DNA of 64,000 nt from contig MEDY01000284.1 of the NCBI GenBank assembly GCA_001724265.1, positions 1 to 64,000 of the forward strand, in the 5' to 3' direction. This document shows positions 20,001-30,483 of the stretch, piece after piece (within the stretch, counting starts at the first letter, position 1; every line of letters starts with the position of its first letter). The notes under the pieces are model-generated. The model made no database searches. It saw nothing but the letters and a program-made list of their open reading frames with translations, and was not told the DNA's origin. Source of the stretch: Rhizaria sp. SCN 62-66 (Eukaryota; Rhizaria, unplaced). Position numbers and translations under genes: made by a program.

Positions 20001-23000
20001 CGGCCGGTGCCACGCAGGGTTCCCAACCAGCACAGTCTTCTCGCTCTCCGCAATCTCAGTCACAGTCTCCATCTTAGCGTCAGCGTCAGCGTCAGCGTCA
20101 TCAGCTGAGGCTGCTGCACGGGCTGATGCGGCGCGGCGGGCCAGCAGCGGCGCGGGCGCCCAGGGCCGAGCGTAGAGCGGCCGCAGCACGGTCGCGGCGA
20201 CGTCGCTGGCGTGAGCGTGCAGCATCGGATGCGCGAGCGCGGCCGCGAGCGCGCTCTTGCTCAGGTGCGCGTTGAGCTCCGTGATCGCGCTCGCGAGGGC
20301 AGCCTCGCGCTCCGCGGCCGTCGTCGCGGCGTCCGACTGCAGGGACGGCAGGGGCGCGAGCGAGATGTGTGTGGCGATGATGGCGTCGGCGGTGGTGACG
20401 GGCACCGCGCACGCGCCGCCGCCGAGGCCCGCACCCTGCGACGCGCCCACAAACACCACGTTCGCGCTCTCAGTCGCAGCGCTACCGACGCCACGGCTGT
20501 CACCGTCAATGTCGTTGTTAGTGCTGGTGCTGGTGTTGCGGGGAATGGGGATGGACCAGCGCGAGCGCAGGCGGAGCTCATCCGCGTCCACCGCCGCCGC
20601 CGCGCGCGCCGCGCTGCCGCCGCCGTTGCCGACCGCCTCCGCGAGCGACATGACGCTGTCCACCACCGCAGCCTGCGCCGCCGCTGCCGCGGCCGCGGTG
20701 CGCGAGCGCGCCGCGCCCGCAGCCTTGCTCCCGCGGCCGCCGCGGCCAGTCAGCCCGTGGCCGTATTTGGAGCCGTGTTTGCGGCCGAGCTGCGCCATGG
20801 CATCCAGCACCTGGCCGCGCACCGCGCGCTCGCTCGCAGCGCCGCCGCCGCCAGCCGCCTCCGTCGCCCCGTCCGCCTCCGCCTCTGCCGTTGCAGCGGC
20901 CGCGGCCGCGGCTGCTGTGGCGTCGGCAAGGGCTTCGTCGCGGAACACGACCTCGAACTGCGCAGTGTTTGACCCTGCCGCACGCAGCGCGGCGACGGTC
21001 GCGGCCGCGTCGTCGGCCTCCCCGCACTGGCCGTAGGCGCTGGCGAGCGAGGTGAGCGTGACGTGCGAAGCCCGCACGCCCGCGGCGGCCATGTTGGCGG
21101 CCACGAGCGAGATCACGTCCGCGCCTGCGCCACAGCGCGCGAGCCCCGTGAGGAGCAGGTTGTACGTCACGGCGTCGGGCGCGGCGCCACTCTGCACCAT
21201 CGAGTCGGTAAACGCCACTGCGCGGTCCGCGCGACCGGCCTTAAGGTAGCCGTTAATGACAAGGTTCCACGTCTGCGTGTCCGGCAGCAACCCTGCGCGC
21301 GGGAAGAGCGCACAGTGCGCGTCGAGCGCGGCCCAGTCGCCCTGCGCCGAGGCGAGCGTGATGAGCGCGTTGACCATGAGCGTGTCTGGCACAAGCCCCG
21401 CGGAGAGGCTCACGGCCACGGGCGACAGCAGCCGCTGCAGTGCGTGGCCGCCGACGCGGAACGCCAGCGACGCCGCGGGTGCCGCGGCCGCCGCCACGGC
21501 GGCGGACTTCACGGCAGCGAGATTACTGCCGGCGGCGGCATGGGGGCTGTGGGGCGAGTTGTTCGTCAGAGCCTCGGCCTCGGCGGCCTCAACCTCGGCC
21601 ACGGCGGCCGCCACGGCGGCCACGGTCCACTTGCCCGCGCCCTTGCCGGCGATCACGCTCACGCTCTCCCCAGCGCTGGTGCCGGCCACAGCGACGCCAG
21701 CGGCCGCGACCGGAGAGGCTGCGGCGTCCGCGGCGGCCATCCCGCCCGCGATGGCGCCCGTGACAGTGTCCGCGAGCGCGCGCGCGTCAGAGTTGACGGC
21801 GTCCACAAGTGACTCGAGCGCACCGGCACGCGGACCCGCAGGCTGCGGCTGGCCCGCAGGCTGCGGCTGCGCGGGGGACTGCGCTTGACCGGGAGTCTGC
21901 TGCTGCTGCACGTGTTGCTGCTGCAGGTGGTGCAGCTGCGGTTGCTGCTGATGCTCGCTCTTGCTCTTGTGTTGTCCGAGCGTGCCCGAGGAGGCGAAAG
22001 TGCCGAAACTGAGTGCATCGAGGTCAAAGTCGTTGTTGCTCGAGTAGTCGGCCTCGTCAAGCCCGCGCGCGAGCAGCTCCAGCACAGACTCAGCCGTCAG
22101 CGCGCCCGTCTGCATGCCAGCGCCAGCGCCAGCGCGCGAGGGTTGATCAAGGCCGAAACCGAAGCCCGAGCCCGCGGCCCCAGGCAGCGCACGATCGGGG
22201 TCAGCGCGCGCCTTGGCCTGATCATAGGCCTGCGTGACGGCCACGGACGCCGCGCTGGCGGCCGCGGCGGCCTCGGCGTTGGACGCAGGCGCGGAGTCGA
22301 ACTCCCTGTTGAGCTGCGAGTGCAGCGCCTTAACCCCGGCCTCGGCCAGCTGCGGCAGCGCAGTGTGAGAGAAAGCAGAAGACGCGGAGGAGGATGAGGA
22401 GTCCTGGCGCAGCGCGTGGGCCGCGGCGGTCTGCACGTGGAGCTGCGCGTGCGCGTGTTCCTGCGCCGTGAGCACGAGCTTGCGCAGTTTGCGCGCGCGC
22501 GTGTTGTGCATCATCGCGCGTAAGTTGGGCCGCGCCGCGTTAAGCAGCGCGTCTGCGATGCGCGCGCCCGCGACCAGCGCCGGCCCGCCCGCGGCCGCGC
22601 ATCCAAAGATGAGGAGCGTGTAGAGCGCAGGCGAGGGCTGCCGCACGTGGCGCGTGTACATAGGAAGCAGCGCGATCGCGTCACCCAGCGCGCCCGAGTC
22701 GATGAGGCCGCGCCCCAGAGTCGTGAAAGTGTGCTCCGAGGGGCGCAACACTGGGCCGGAGCCAGACTTCCTCTCAGCTGGAAAGCGTTTGTCGCTGTCG
22801 TCGGGCACAGTGGCGAGCATGCGCTGGAACACCGCACGCGCACGCGTCATGTCCCCTTCGGCGACAAAGCTGGCCAGCAACACGTTCGTGGTCTGCGTTG
22901 TCGGCTGCACGCCCGCGGCCGTCATGCGCGCCAACGTCGCGCGGGCGCCCGCGGGATCCCCACGCGTCACGCACGCGTGCGCGAGGATGGCGTACGACGC

Positions 23001-23838
23001 GGCAGAGAGCGCGACGCCAGTGTCCGCGGCGACCCCCGTGGCCCCCGCCCCCGTAGTATGAAGCGCAACGGCGTCGCGGAAGGCGTCGAAGCGCTCCCAC
23101 TCGCGCTCAGCGGCGAGTCCCGAGAGGACGGTGTTGACGGTGACGGCGTCTGGCGCGGCGCCCTGCGCGGCCATCTGCTCCAGCGCGGCGGGCACGGCGT
23201 CGAAGAGGCGCCGCGAGACGAGCGCGCGCAGGTGCAGGTTGAACGCGAAGGGCGAGGGCCGGTAGCCGCGGAGGACGAGCTGGTGCAGCAGTGTGGCCGA
23301 GGTCGCGACGTCACCGCGCATGGCGGCCTCCTCGAGTTCGCGCAGGAACGCCGAGTCAACAGGCGCCGGCAGCGGCACGCCGGGCCCGCCGCCCGCCGCG
23401 GCGGCGGCGCCCGCGGCGTCGGAGCTGTCACCGCTGCCGCTGCCGCTGCCGCTGCCGCTGCTGTTGCCGTTAGTCAGGGGCCGCTTGCGCCGGTTCGTGG
23501 TCGCGCCCTGCTGCGACCTCGACTGAGACCGCTTCGCTGCATCAGCGTGGGGATCGGTGTCGGTGGCGCCGGCGCCGGCGCCGTCGGTGGCGGCGGCGGC
23601 GGCGGCAACGGCCGCAATGGCCGAGGTAGTCGCTGCGTCTGGCCGCAGCCGGCGCTGCATCTGCCGGCGCTCGTCGAAGCTCTGCTCGATGCGGCGGCGC
23701 GACATCGACGACGCGTGCAGGCGCGCTGTGTCCGAGGCAAACCCGCGCCGCGGCGCCGCCGTCAGCACGGCGCCCACGCTGCTGGCGCTAGGACGAGTGT
23801 GAGAGAGTGTGTGACTGCTGCTGGCGCTGCTGCTGCTG

Positions 23839-23869
<31 letters not shown>

Positions 23870-24152
23870 TGTATTGGTGATGTGTCGCGCGACTGCTGGT
23901 GCTGAGGGTGAGTGGAGGGTTCTGGGAGAGAGAAGAGCTGGCGGGCGCGGGGGCCGGCAACGCGAAGTCGACGGAAGAAAAAGCAGCAACAGCAGGCGCG
24001 GGCAGCGACGGGGCAGCAGCTGCAGATGTGGCGGAGACGGCCGCGGCGGTTGCAGAGCCTGAGACTGAAGCTGAGGCCGCTGCAGCAGAGTGCTGGGCCG
24101 CTGCGGACGCAGTCGATGCCGCGATGGCCGAAAGCCGGGCGCGGAACAACAT
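13890..24152 (-). CDS. Giant pentatricopeptide-repeat (PPR) protein, probably organellar, with in-frame TAG
   Basis: Read through one in-frame TAG (codon 3256, bases 14385-14387) it has 3420 residues and ends in TAA. The ATG at 24152 gives an Arg-containing, acid-free N-terminus (MLFRARLSAIAAS) typical of a mitochondrial presequence. PPR-type helical pairs are clear at about residues 294-517 (for example APDAVTVNTVLSGLAAE) and 917-1070 (PDTQTWNLVINGYLKAGRAD, PDAVTYNLLLTGLARCG). The rest is mostly Ala/Ser low complexity with Asn/Ser tracts and no confident domain. PPR proteins bind organellar RNA and act in its processing, stability or translation; that role is inferred. After the TAG another 164 residues continue in frame with GC-rich codons, including a Ser/Asn tract. 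If TAG were a stop, the protein would end at 3255 residues. Confidence 0.8.
14011..14070. repeat. CTG/TTG triplet microsatellite
   Basis: About 14 CTG units are followed by about 6 TTG units. On the coding (minus) strand of the PPR gene they encode a run of Asn followed by a run of Ser near the C-terminus, after the TAG. Such pure triplet runs are prone to length variation. Confidence 0.9.
14385..14387 (-). other. In-frame TAG in PPR gene (proposed sense codon)
   Basis: The context on the coding strand is GCG TCG GAA TAG CCC TTC GCC. The frame is open for 164 more codons to TAA. The only GT..AG pair that would remove it spans 28 bases and shifts the frame, so an intron does not explain it. 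Confidence 0.75.
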
Positions 24153-24657
24153 AGCGGGCGCTGAGGAAAACAAGAAAAAGTGTCGTGTGGTAGCGCGAGC
24201 GCGCTTTCGGGATAGCTTGAGAGGAAGAAGGAGAAAAGGCTGCAGGGAAGAGTTGGAAGTGGTTCCGTGAGGATCAGAACAGCGAGTCGAAAAATTGTCG
24301 AGTTGAAGGCCAAAATATCCGTTAATAGCAGTTTTAAAAGCAAATCAGAATGCACACTAACAAGAAAAAATCAATGCAGTGATAACTTTTTCACCAAGTC
24401 TCGGTAACCGCGCCGTAAGGCCCCAAACTGACCCGCGATGCGGACGTTCCGTACGGCGACTCTCGAGGTGCGCCTATGTGGCGAGATGCTGAGAAAGTAG
24501 CTAAATCGATCGACTTTGAGAAGGTCTACGTCATCCAGACTGCGTCAGATTCAAACATAGCACAGCTGGGCTTATTTAATTATGGCTTAATTTTACTTTA
24601 TTTAATTCTTATCTCTTCTATTTTTTTCTATCTTGTGCTATCATTCCTCATAGCCCC
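24153..24657. promoter_or_regulatory. Shared divergent 5' region (PPR / RS-RD protein)
   Basis: A 505-base AT-rich spacer between divergent starts. On the minus strand a pyrimidine tract ending CCTCAG stops 8 bases before the PPR ATG. On the plus strand a pyrimidine-rich tract ending CTCATAG stops 4 bases before the ATG at 24658. No gene is seen in it. Confidence 0.45.
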
Positions 24658-27600
24658 ATGCACCCTTCCAGCGGTGCCTCTGGCTCCGGCGGTCCGCCCG
24701 ACGGCCTCCCGCGGCGCTCGCGCTGGGGCGAGTCGCCCGCGCCGTCTTCCTCGTCCTCCGCCTTGGGCGCGCACGGCGACTCGGACTCGGAGTACGCCGT
24801 GAAGCGCTCGCGCACGGCCAACGCGGACGGCTACAGCGGCGGCGGCGGAGGCTACAACAGCAACCACGGACACGGACCGTCTTCGCATCACCACCACGAC
24901 TCCGCCGGCAGGCACGGGCCCAGCTACGCGCCTGGCGCAGCGTTCTCTGCTGGCGCTGGCGGCGGCGGCGGTGGCAGCGGCTACCACGCACAGCAGCACC
25001 AGCTGCCCACGCCCCCTAACCACAGTGGCAGCTACAGGCCCGGCTCCGCCCAGACGCAGACCCCGGCCCAGAGCTCCTCCTCTTCGAGCTCGAGCTTGAG
25101 TCAGACGCAGGGACAGGGACAGGGACCGCCGCGGTACGCGCCTCCCGCGCAGCACCCACGGTCACGCTCGCGCTCTCGGTCGCCCCCTCCTCGCCACGGC
25201 CACGGCCACGGCCACGGCCACGGCCACGGCGGCCCCCCGCACTGGCAGCAGGGGCAGGGGCGCCGGCCGGACGCGAGCCCGCGGTCGCGCTCTCCGCAGC
25301 CCCGGCCGCGCTCGCGCTCGCGCTCGCCTCTGCTGCCGCCGCGCCCGCGCTCGCCCTCCGCGGCAGCCTCAGCGGCAGCGCCCGCGGCAATGCCGGCCTC
25401 TGCAGTGAAGGCGTCGCGGTCGCCGCGGCGCTCGCCCCAGCGGCTGCGCTCACGGTCACGCTCGCGCTCGCCGCAGCCGCGCTCGCCGCTGCGTCCTGCC
25501 CACGGTCACAGTCATAGTCACCACGGGCAGCAGCAGCAGCAGCAGCAGCAGACGCGGCCAAGTGAGAGCCCTGACCGGCACACGCTCACAGCTCCTCCAG
25601 TCGCGACACAGTCACATTTACAGCTACGTGACCGTGAGCGCGGCAATGATCCACGGCTCCCGCCTCGCGATGGCGGCTATGACCGTGACCGTGAGCGGAG
25701 TGACCGTGAGCGCTACGAGCGCGAGCGTTACTCTGGCCCTGCAGACCGCGACCGCGACCGTGAGCGTGAGCGTGAGCGCGACCGTGACCGTGACCGTGAG
25801 GCTTCATACCGCGGTGGCTGGGGAGACCGAGACCGCGACCGAGACCGTGGACGTGACCGTGGACGTGACCACAACGACAACGACCGCGAGCGCGAGCGCG
25901 ACCGGGACCCTCGTGGCTACGGCCGCGACACCCGCGACACCCGCGACATTCGTGACGGTCGTGATACGCGTGACGGCCGTGATCCTCGTGACATGCGCGA
26001 TATGCGTGATGTGCGTGACGTGCGTGATGCGCGCGACACGCGTGACCCCCGCGACCGCGACTACCGTGACACTCGCGGCGGCTACAACGACCGTGAGCGC
26101 GACCGTGACCGTGACCGTGAGGGGCCGCGTCCGCCGGGGTCATCCCCCGCACACGCACAGGCCCAGTCTGGCGTGCGTGCGCCCGGCTCCGCCGCCCATG
26201 GAGCTCACGGTCCCTCGCACGGCCCCCACGCGTTCCAGACGCCCGCGCACGGCTCCACGCTGCTCCGCACCGGTCCCGCCGCCTCCGCCTCTGCAGCCTC
26301 TGCTTCGAGCGCCGTCGCCTCTGCGACGCCTGCGACCGGCTCCGCCGCGCTGCCCCTGCGGCCGCCCGCGCGCGGCCCCGCGCCGTCCCCGGGCGCCCCC
26401 ACACACGGCGCCAGCGCCGGCGCCGGTCAAACTTCGACTGGCACCGGCGCTGGTTTGGTGACGCCGGCGCCCCGCCCGCGCGCGGCTGCCGTCGCCACTG
26501 GTGCTTCCGCCACCGCCGTTGGCTCTGGCTCTGGCTCTGGCGCGAGTGTTGCGGGGTCGGGCGCTGCGGCGGCCACGGCCATTGCCGCCGCCGGTTCCGG
26601 CTCTGGCACTGGCGTTGACTCCGGGTCTAGCAGTGATGCTGCGGTGAGCGAAGTGGCTGTAGCCGAGCTGAGTCAGCTGTTGGCGCAAAGTCAAGCCGCA
26701 TGGGCGCCGCTGCCGGAGCTTAGCACACCGCTCGCGGCCGCAGACGCTGCTGCCGCAGTTGCAGTCAAAGCCTCTGCCTCCGCGACGGCGACTGCGGCTG
26801 ATAGGTGTCGCAGCAGTAACCGCAGTGCAACTGTGATGACTCACGACGGCACAGATGCAAACGCTGACAAGGCCAAAGATGCCACCAGTGTTGTCTCTGA
26901 CAAGAACAATGACTCTAATAAGGGGAGGACAGACCGGGACGTGCTGGCCGCGCTGGGCGTGCTTCGCTCCAGCCTCAGCCTCTCCGACTCTGCCTTCGAC
27001 TCCGACTCCGCCTCTGTCGGCTCTTCTGTCGTAGCCGCGTCCGCGGTAAGCACGAGCGCTGCGTTTGACATCGCGCGCAACGAGAGCCTCGCGGCCTCCG
27101 TGCTTGTCGCACTCAACGCCAGCACCAACAGCACCATCAGCTCGAGCAGCGTGAGCGCTCCTGCGAGCTCTGTCTCGGTCGGGCCGTATGCGGGCATGAT
27201 GGCGTCGCCCATCGCTCACTCGCACTCGATCTCGCACTCGCATGCGCACGCGCACTCTTTGATGCAGCAGCAACAGCAGCAGCAGCAACAACAGCAGCAG
27301 CAGCAGGCCGCTCTGGCCGCCGCCGCGAATGCCGGCGCGACCGAAGCTGGCGCCCAGTCGAGTCTGATGCTCGCAGCCGCGCTCGGTCTCCCATCCGCCT
27401 CCGCCGCTGCCTCCGCCTCCGCCTCTGCCTCCGCCTCCGCTGCCTCTGCTGCTGGTGTCGGTGGAGTATTGTCGTCGCCTGCGCTGGGCGTTGCCCCGTC
27501 GCTCGCGCCCATGCCTCCGACGCCGATGCCTTCTCTTGCCTTCACCAACAGCGCCCACACGACTGCGAATGCTGCGACCGTGGCCGCGGGTGCGGGCGCG

Positions 27601-28272
27601 CTGCCGACGCCGGTGCTGGGCTACGGCTACAGTCTGAGTGGCATCGCCGGCGCCTCCGTGGGTGTGACCCCGACGCCGCTGACTCCCGCGCCGTTCGCGC
27701 CCGCATCTTCCCTCGTCAACGTCGGCGGCGGCGTTGGCAGTGTGGGTTTGACTGCCGGAGCGCTGAGTGCGATGACGAACGCGGTTGCGGCTACGCCGGT
27801 GATGCCGCTGTCGCTATCGCGCCTGCCCACCGCCTCGCCCCCCGCCGCGGGCTCGGTCGGAGCAGTTGCAGCCGCTGCCCACGGCCACGGTCACGGTCAC
27901 GGTCAGCAGCAGCAAGCGCAGACTCAGGCTCAGGCTCAAGCTCAGGCTCAGGCTCAGGCCCAGACTGCGCTGCCGGTGCCGCTTGTGAGCCCCGGGGCGC
28001 TGCTCGCCATCTACCAGCAGCATCTTAACTCCAACTCAGCTACCGTGGCCGCAAGTAACGAAGATTCCGTCGAAGTGACTGTGAGCGGCGCACTGACGGG
28101 GCTGACTGCGGCGCGCGCGTCGTGGGCCGCGGCCGTCGCGCACGCCGCGGCCGCGGGCACGGCGGCCGACGTCATCGAGCGCTCAGTCGCGGCGTATGCG
28201 GCGGCGGCGGCGCGGGCGCGGGAGAATATGCCCACGCTCGAAGACCTCGGCATCGTTATCGAAGGGCTTTAA
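24658..28272 (+). CDS. RS/RD-dipeptide-rich, probable splicing-associated protein
   Basis: The protein has 1204 residues and ends in TAA. Near the N-terminus, LPRRSRWGE (residues 17-25) has the Arg-rich-plus-Trp form of a UHM ligand motif, as in SF1 and SF3B1. Residues about 160-280 carry RSRSRS and SPRSRSPQ dipeptides and His/Gly repeats. Residues about 328-491 are Arg/Asp/Glu alternating repeats, including many RD-x units (RDTRDTRDIRDGRDTRDGRD). The C-terminal half is Ala/Ser/Pro-rich with a polyQ run (about residues 870-884) and ends in a short helical Ala-rich segment. No RRM, zinc finger or kinase domain is visible. RS/RD-rich proteins usually sit in nuclear speckles and bind RNA or spliceosomal partners; that role is inferred from composition and the RSRW motif only. 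Confidence 0.75.
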   Translation: MHPSSGASGSGGPPDGLPRRSRWGESPAPSSSSSALGAHGDSDSEYAVKRSRTANADGYSGGGGGYNSNHGHGPSSHHHHDSAGRHGPSYAPGAAFSAGAGGGGGGSGYHAQQHQLPTPPNHSGSYRPGSAQTQTPAQSSSSSSSSLSQTQGQGQGPPRYAPPAQHPRSRSRSRSPPPRHGHGHGHGHGHGGPPHWQQGQGRRPDASPRSRSPQPRPRSRSRSPLLPPRPRSPSAAASAAAPAAMPASAVKASRSPRRSPQRLRSRSRSRSPQPRSPLRPAHGHSHSHHGQQQQQQQQTRPSESPDRHTLTAPPVATQSHLQLRDRERGNDPRLPPRDGGYDRDRERSDRERYERERYSGPADRDRDRERERERDRDRDREASYRGGWGDRDRDRDRGRDRGRDHNDNDRERERDRDPRGYGRDTRDTRDIRDGRDTRDGRDPRDMRDMRDVRDVRDARDTRDPRDRDYRDTRGGYNDRERDRDRDREGPRPPGSSPAHAQAQSGVRAPGSAAHGAHGPSHGPHAFQTPAHGSTLLRTGPAASASAASASSAVASATPATGSAALPLRPPARGPAPSPGAPTHGASAGAGQTSTGTGAGLVTPAPRPRAAAVATGASATAVGSGSGSGASVAGSGAAAATAIAAAGSGSGTGVDSGSSSDAAVSEVAVAELSQLLAQSQAAWAPLPELSTPLAAADAAAAVAVKASASATATAADRCRSSNRSATVMTHDGTDANADKAKDATSVVSDKNNDSNKGRTDRDVLAALGVLRSSLSLSDSAFDSDSASVGSSVVAASAVSTSAAFDIARNESLAASVLVALNASTNSTISSSSVSAPASSVSVGPYAGMMASPIAHSHSISHSHAHAHSLMQQQQQQQQQQQQQQAALAAAANAGATEAGAQSSLMLAAALGLPSASAAASASASASASAASAAGVGGVLSSPALGVAPSLAPMPPTPMPSLAFTNSAHTTANAATVAAGAGALPTPVLGYGYSLSGIAGASVGVTPTPLTPAPFAPASSLVNVGGGVGSVGLTAGALSAMTNAVAATPVMPLSLSRLPTASPPAAGSVGAVAAAAHGHGHGHGQQQQAQTQAQAQAQAQAQAQTALPVPLVSPGALLAIYQQHLNSNSATVAASNEDSVEVTVSGALTGLTAARASWAAAVAHAAAAGTAADVIERSVAAYAAAAARARENMPTLEDLGIVIEGL
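27264..27306 (+). repeat. CAG/CAA polyglutamine tract
   Basis: A mixed CAG and CAA run encodes about 14 consecutive Gln in the RS/RD protein. CAA interruptions would make it less prone to slippage than a pure CAG run. Confidence 0.9.
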
Positions 28273-28653
28273 GCGTACGAGTAGCCCACAACTCTGAGTC
28301 TTGCCCGATCACTTTCGGTGCAGAAATTATATATTAGTCTAATTTGATAAACTTACTGTTTAAGTTGGTAATACACCAGTCATGTACTGTTTTCTCATCA
28401 TTTTCCTTTGCAAGCGTGAGAACAAAGGCGTTTGTGGTCGCCAGCACTTGCGAACAAAGCAACTTGAAAACTTTGCGAAACCTTCGAGTTTAGATCTCTG
28501 TATCACAGTTGTGGTTAATCAATCTAATGTATGGTTTAAGTATCTCGAAATTGTAACAACATGCGCAAATATAAAATGCCTCTTGAGACACTTGAATACT
28601 TCCCCCATTCACTTGTTTTCCTCGTTTCGCTTAGATCCCTCTCCATCCTGCGG
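28273..28653. other. AT-rich spacer / 5' region of small secreted-protein gene
   Basis: It holds the 3' flank of the RS/RD gene and the promoter side of the next gene. A pyrimidine run ending GCTTAG stops at 28634, about 20 bases before the ATG at 28654. No other feature is seen. Confidence 0.4.
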
Positions 28654-28989
28654 ATGCCCTCCCTAGTGTTCTTGCTCCTCGTATTCGCGGTGCTTGCATC
28701 CCTGGTGGCGGCTACTTCGCGCTTTCCCTCGCGATCCGCCGTGCGCAACGCGTGGGGCAGCGGCGAGATCCACCTGGACATCGCCAACCACCCGAGTTAC
28801 TTTTACGACCCGTTCCCGGGCAGTGCGCGCAGTCGGCTCGACGCCGTGCGCGCGCCCACCACCGCGGGACCCGTCGCCGGCATGGACACCTACCCGTATA
28901 ACATGCCCAACTACAGCGAAAACAACCCCAACTACCGCATGGGCTCCTCTGATGTGCTCTGGATCGGTCCCGGACGCACCACGTACTAA
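28654..28989 (+). CDS. Small secreted protein of unknown function
   Basis: The protein has 111 residues and ends in TAA. The ATG at 28654 starts a strong signal peptide (MPSLVFLLLVFAVLASLVAA); an upstream in-frame ATG at 28561 would bury it, so the internal start is preferred. The mature part has about 90 residues, is rich in Tyr, Pro, Asn and Gly, and has no Cys, so it is not a disulphide-rich peptide. Motifs such as HPSYFYDPFPG and MPNYSENNPNYRMG are not recognised. Codon use is GC-rich like its neighbours, which supports a real gene. Confidence 0.65.
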   Translation: MPSLVFLLLVFAVLASLVAATSRFPSRSAVRNAWGSGEIHLDIANHPSYFYDPFPGSARSRLDAVRAPTTAGPVAGMDTYPYNMPNYSENNPNYRMGSSDVLWIGPGRTTY

Positions 28990-29247
28990 GCGTATGCTAG
29001 CAGTGGGCGTAAGCAAAGCAAAACGAGACAACAACGTTCTTGTGGAGCTGAATATAAGAAATTATAATACAGAGCGTAGATAATGAGTTTTTACTTTGTA
29101 TTTTCAGATATTAATGCTTTGACACTGTGCATCAACGCAACGATGGCCTGGCCAGAATAACACCTGGCCTTATAACAGCATCAGCCTGTTTAGCTCTCAG
29201 TCTTATGTAAGTCTAAGTGCTGTACTTGCGTGTTAACGACGAAGTGC

Positions 29248-30483
29248 TCACTCGTCAAGGTCCTCGCCCAAGTCGTCGCCGTCATCGCCACCCTTGACTT
29301 CCTCCTTAACTTCCTCCTCCTCAGCCTCAGCCTCAACCTCCTCCTCCTCGGCATCGGCCTCGGCAACAGGGCTCGCCTCGGGCTCAGCCTCCTGCGAGGC
29401 CTCCTCCTCTTCCTCCTCCTCCTCGGCGGCCGCCATCGCGCTCTTGCCGGTCAGTGGCGCGGCCGCAGCGGCTGCGGGCAGCGGAGACGCGACATCCGCC
29501 AGCGGCGACGCCACATCATCGATGCCGCCTTCGCCGTCACCGGCCTCGTCGTCCTCCTCGAGCTCGCGGCGGCGGCGCTCCATCTCCTCCGCGCGCTCGC
29601 GCTGCGCCTCGGCGTAGTGCGCGTCGAGGTCGATATCGTTCTCGCGCAGCGCGGCCTCGACCCGCGCCTGCTGCTCCTTGCGCTCAGCTTGGTTCGCAGC
29701 GGCCTCCTCGGCGGCCTCGGCGCGCGCGGCGGCGACGCGCGCGGAGCGGGCGTCCTTCTCCTGCGCCAGCGTGCGCTGGATCATCTTGATCGTCGCGCCG
29801 CGGTCAGCGTGCATGTCAACCTGGTGGTCGCCGTCGTCGTCGTCGTCGCCATCATCCTCGCCGTCGCCGCGCTTGGGGCGCGAGCTCTCGCTGAGGTAGA
29901 CCTGCGCGCGCGCCATGTCTTCGTCGGAGCACAGCCGCGCCGGGAGCAGCTTCGCGCGCTGGTCGGCCATCTTCTGGAGGTATTTCTCCACCTTGCCGGC
30001 CTCGAGCGCGCGGAAGTAGCGCTGCGCGAACTTGATCAGCTCCGAGGGCGAGTAGCGGATCGCCTCGCGCACGAAATCGACGCAGATCTTGTCGAACTGC
30101 GGCGTGGGCAGCTCGCGGTGTGAGGTGTCGGCGTTGGCAGCGCCGTTCTCGCCGTCGGCGCCGTCGTAGTCGTCGTCGGCGCGATTGTTGAGGATCTGGT
30201 TGCGGTCGACGACGTGGTCTTCGTCCCACTCCTTCTCGAACTGCTGCAGCACCATGAGCAGCTGCTCCTGCGAGATGTTCTTCTCGCGGATGTTCGACTC
30301 CTCAAGACGCTGCAGCAGCTGCTGCAGCCACGCTTGGACTTCGCTGTGGAAGTTGAGCGGCTTGTAGAAGAGGACGAACTTGCAGAAGAACTTCATGAAG
30401 ACGCCCAGCGTGGGGGGCGCCGTCACCTTGTCCTTAGAGTAAATGCGGTTCAGCGACCGGTGCGAGTGGATTTGCGTGCTCAT
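29248..30483 (-). CDS. RIIa (dimerization/docking)-like domain protein with acidic coiled-coil tail
   Basis: The protein has 411 residues and ends in TGA. ATG at 30483 is the first ATG; a pyrimidine-rich stretch ending CTCAG stops about 10 bases upstream. Around residues 118-155 the sequence FVREAIRYSPSELIKFAQRY resembles the RIIa/D-D fold of PKA regulatory subunits and ropporin-type flagellar proteins (hydrophobic core, then xxPxxLIxFAxxYF). The N-terminal 90 residues are helical and aromatic (VFMKFFCKFVLFYKPLNF) with no family recognised. The C-terminal 200 residues are a charged coiled coil ending in an Ala/Glu-rich acidic tail. RIIa domains dimerise and dock AKAP helices, in many lineages in the axoneme; a flagellar role is a guess. 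Alternative: a coiled-coil protein with a chance match. Confidence 0.7.
   Translation of the reverse strand: MSTQIHSHRSLNRIYSKDKVTAPPTLGVFMKFFCKFVLFYKPLNFHSEVQAWLQQLLQRLEESNIREKNISQEQLLMVLQQFEKEWDEDHVVDRNQILNNRADDDYDGADGENGAANADTSHRELPTPQFDKICVDFVREAIRYSPSELIKFAQRYFRALEAGKVEKYLQKMADQRAKLLPARLCSDEDMARAQVYLSESSRPKRGDGEDDGDDDDDGDHQVDMHADRGATIKMIQRTLAQEKDARSARVAAARAEAAEEAAANQAERKEQQARVEAALRENDIDLDAHYAEAQRERAEEMERRRRELEEDDEAGDGEGGIDDVASPLADVASPLPAAAAAAPLTGKSAMAAAEEEEEEEEASQEAEPEASPVAEADAEEEEVEAEAEEEEVKEEVKGGDDGDDLGEDLDE

Noticed and set aside
25195-26130. Tandem short repeats that look array-like
   Set aside because: They are in-frame codon repeats of the RS/RD protein, with no spacers as in CRISPR arrays; the window is eukaryotic.
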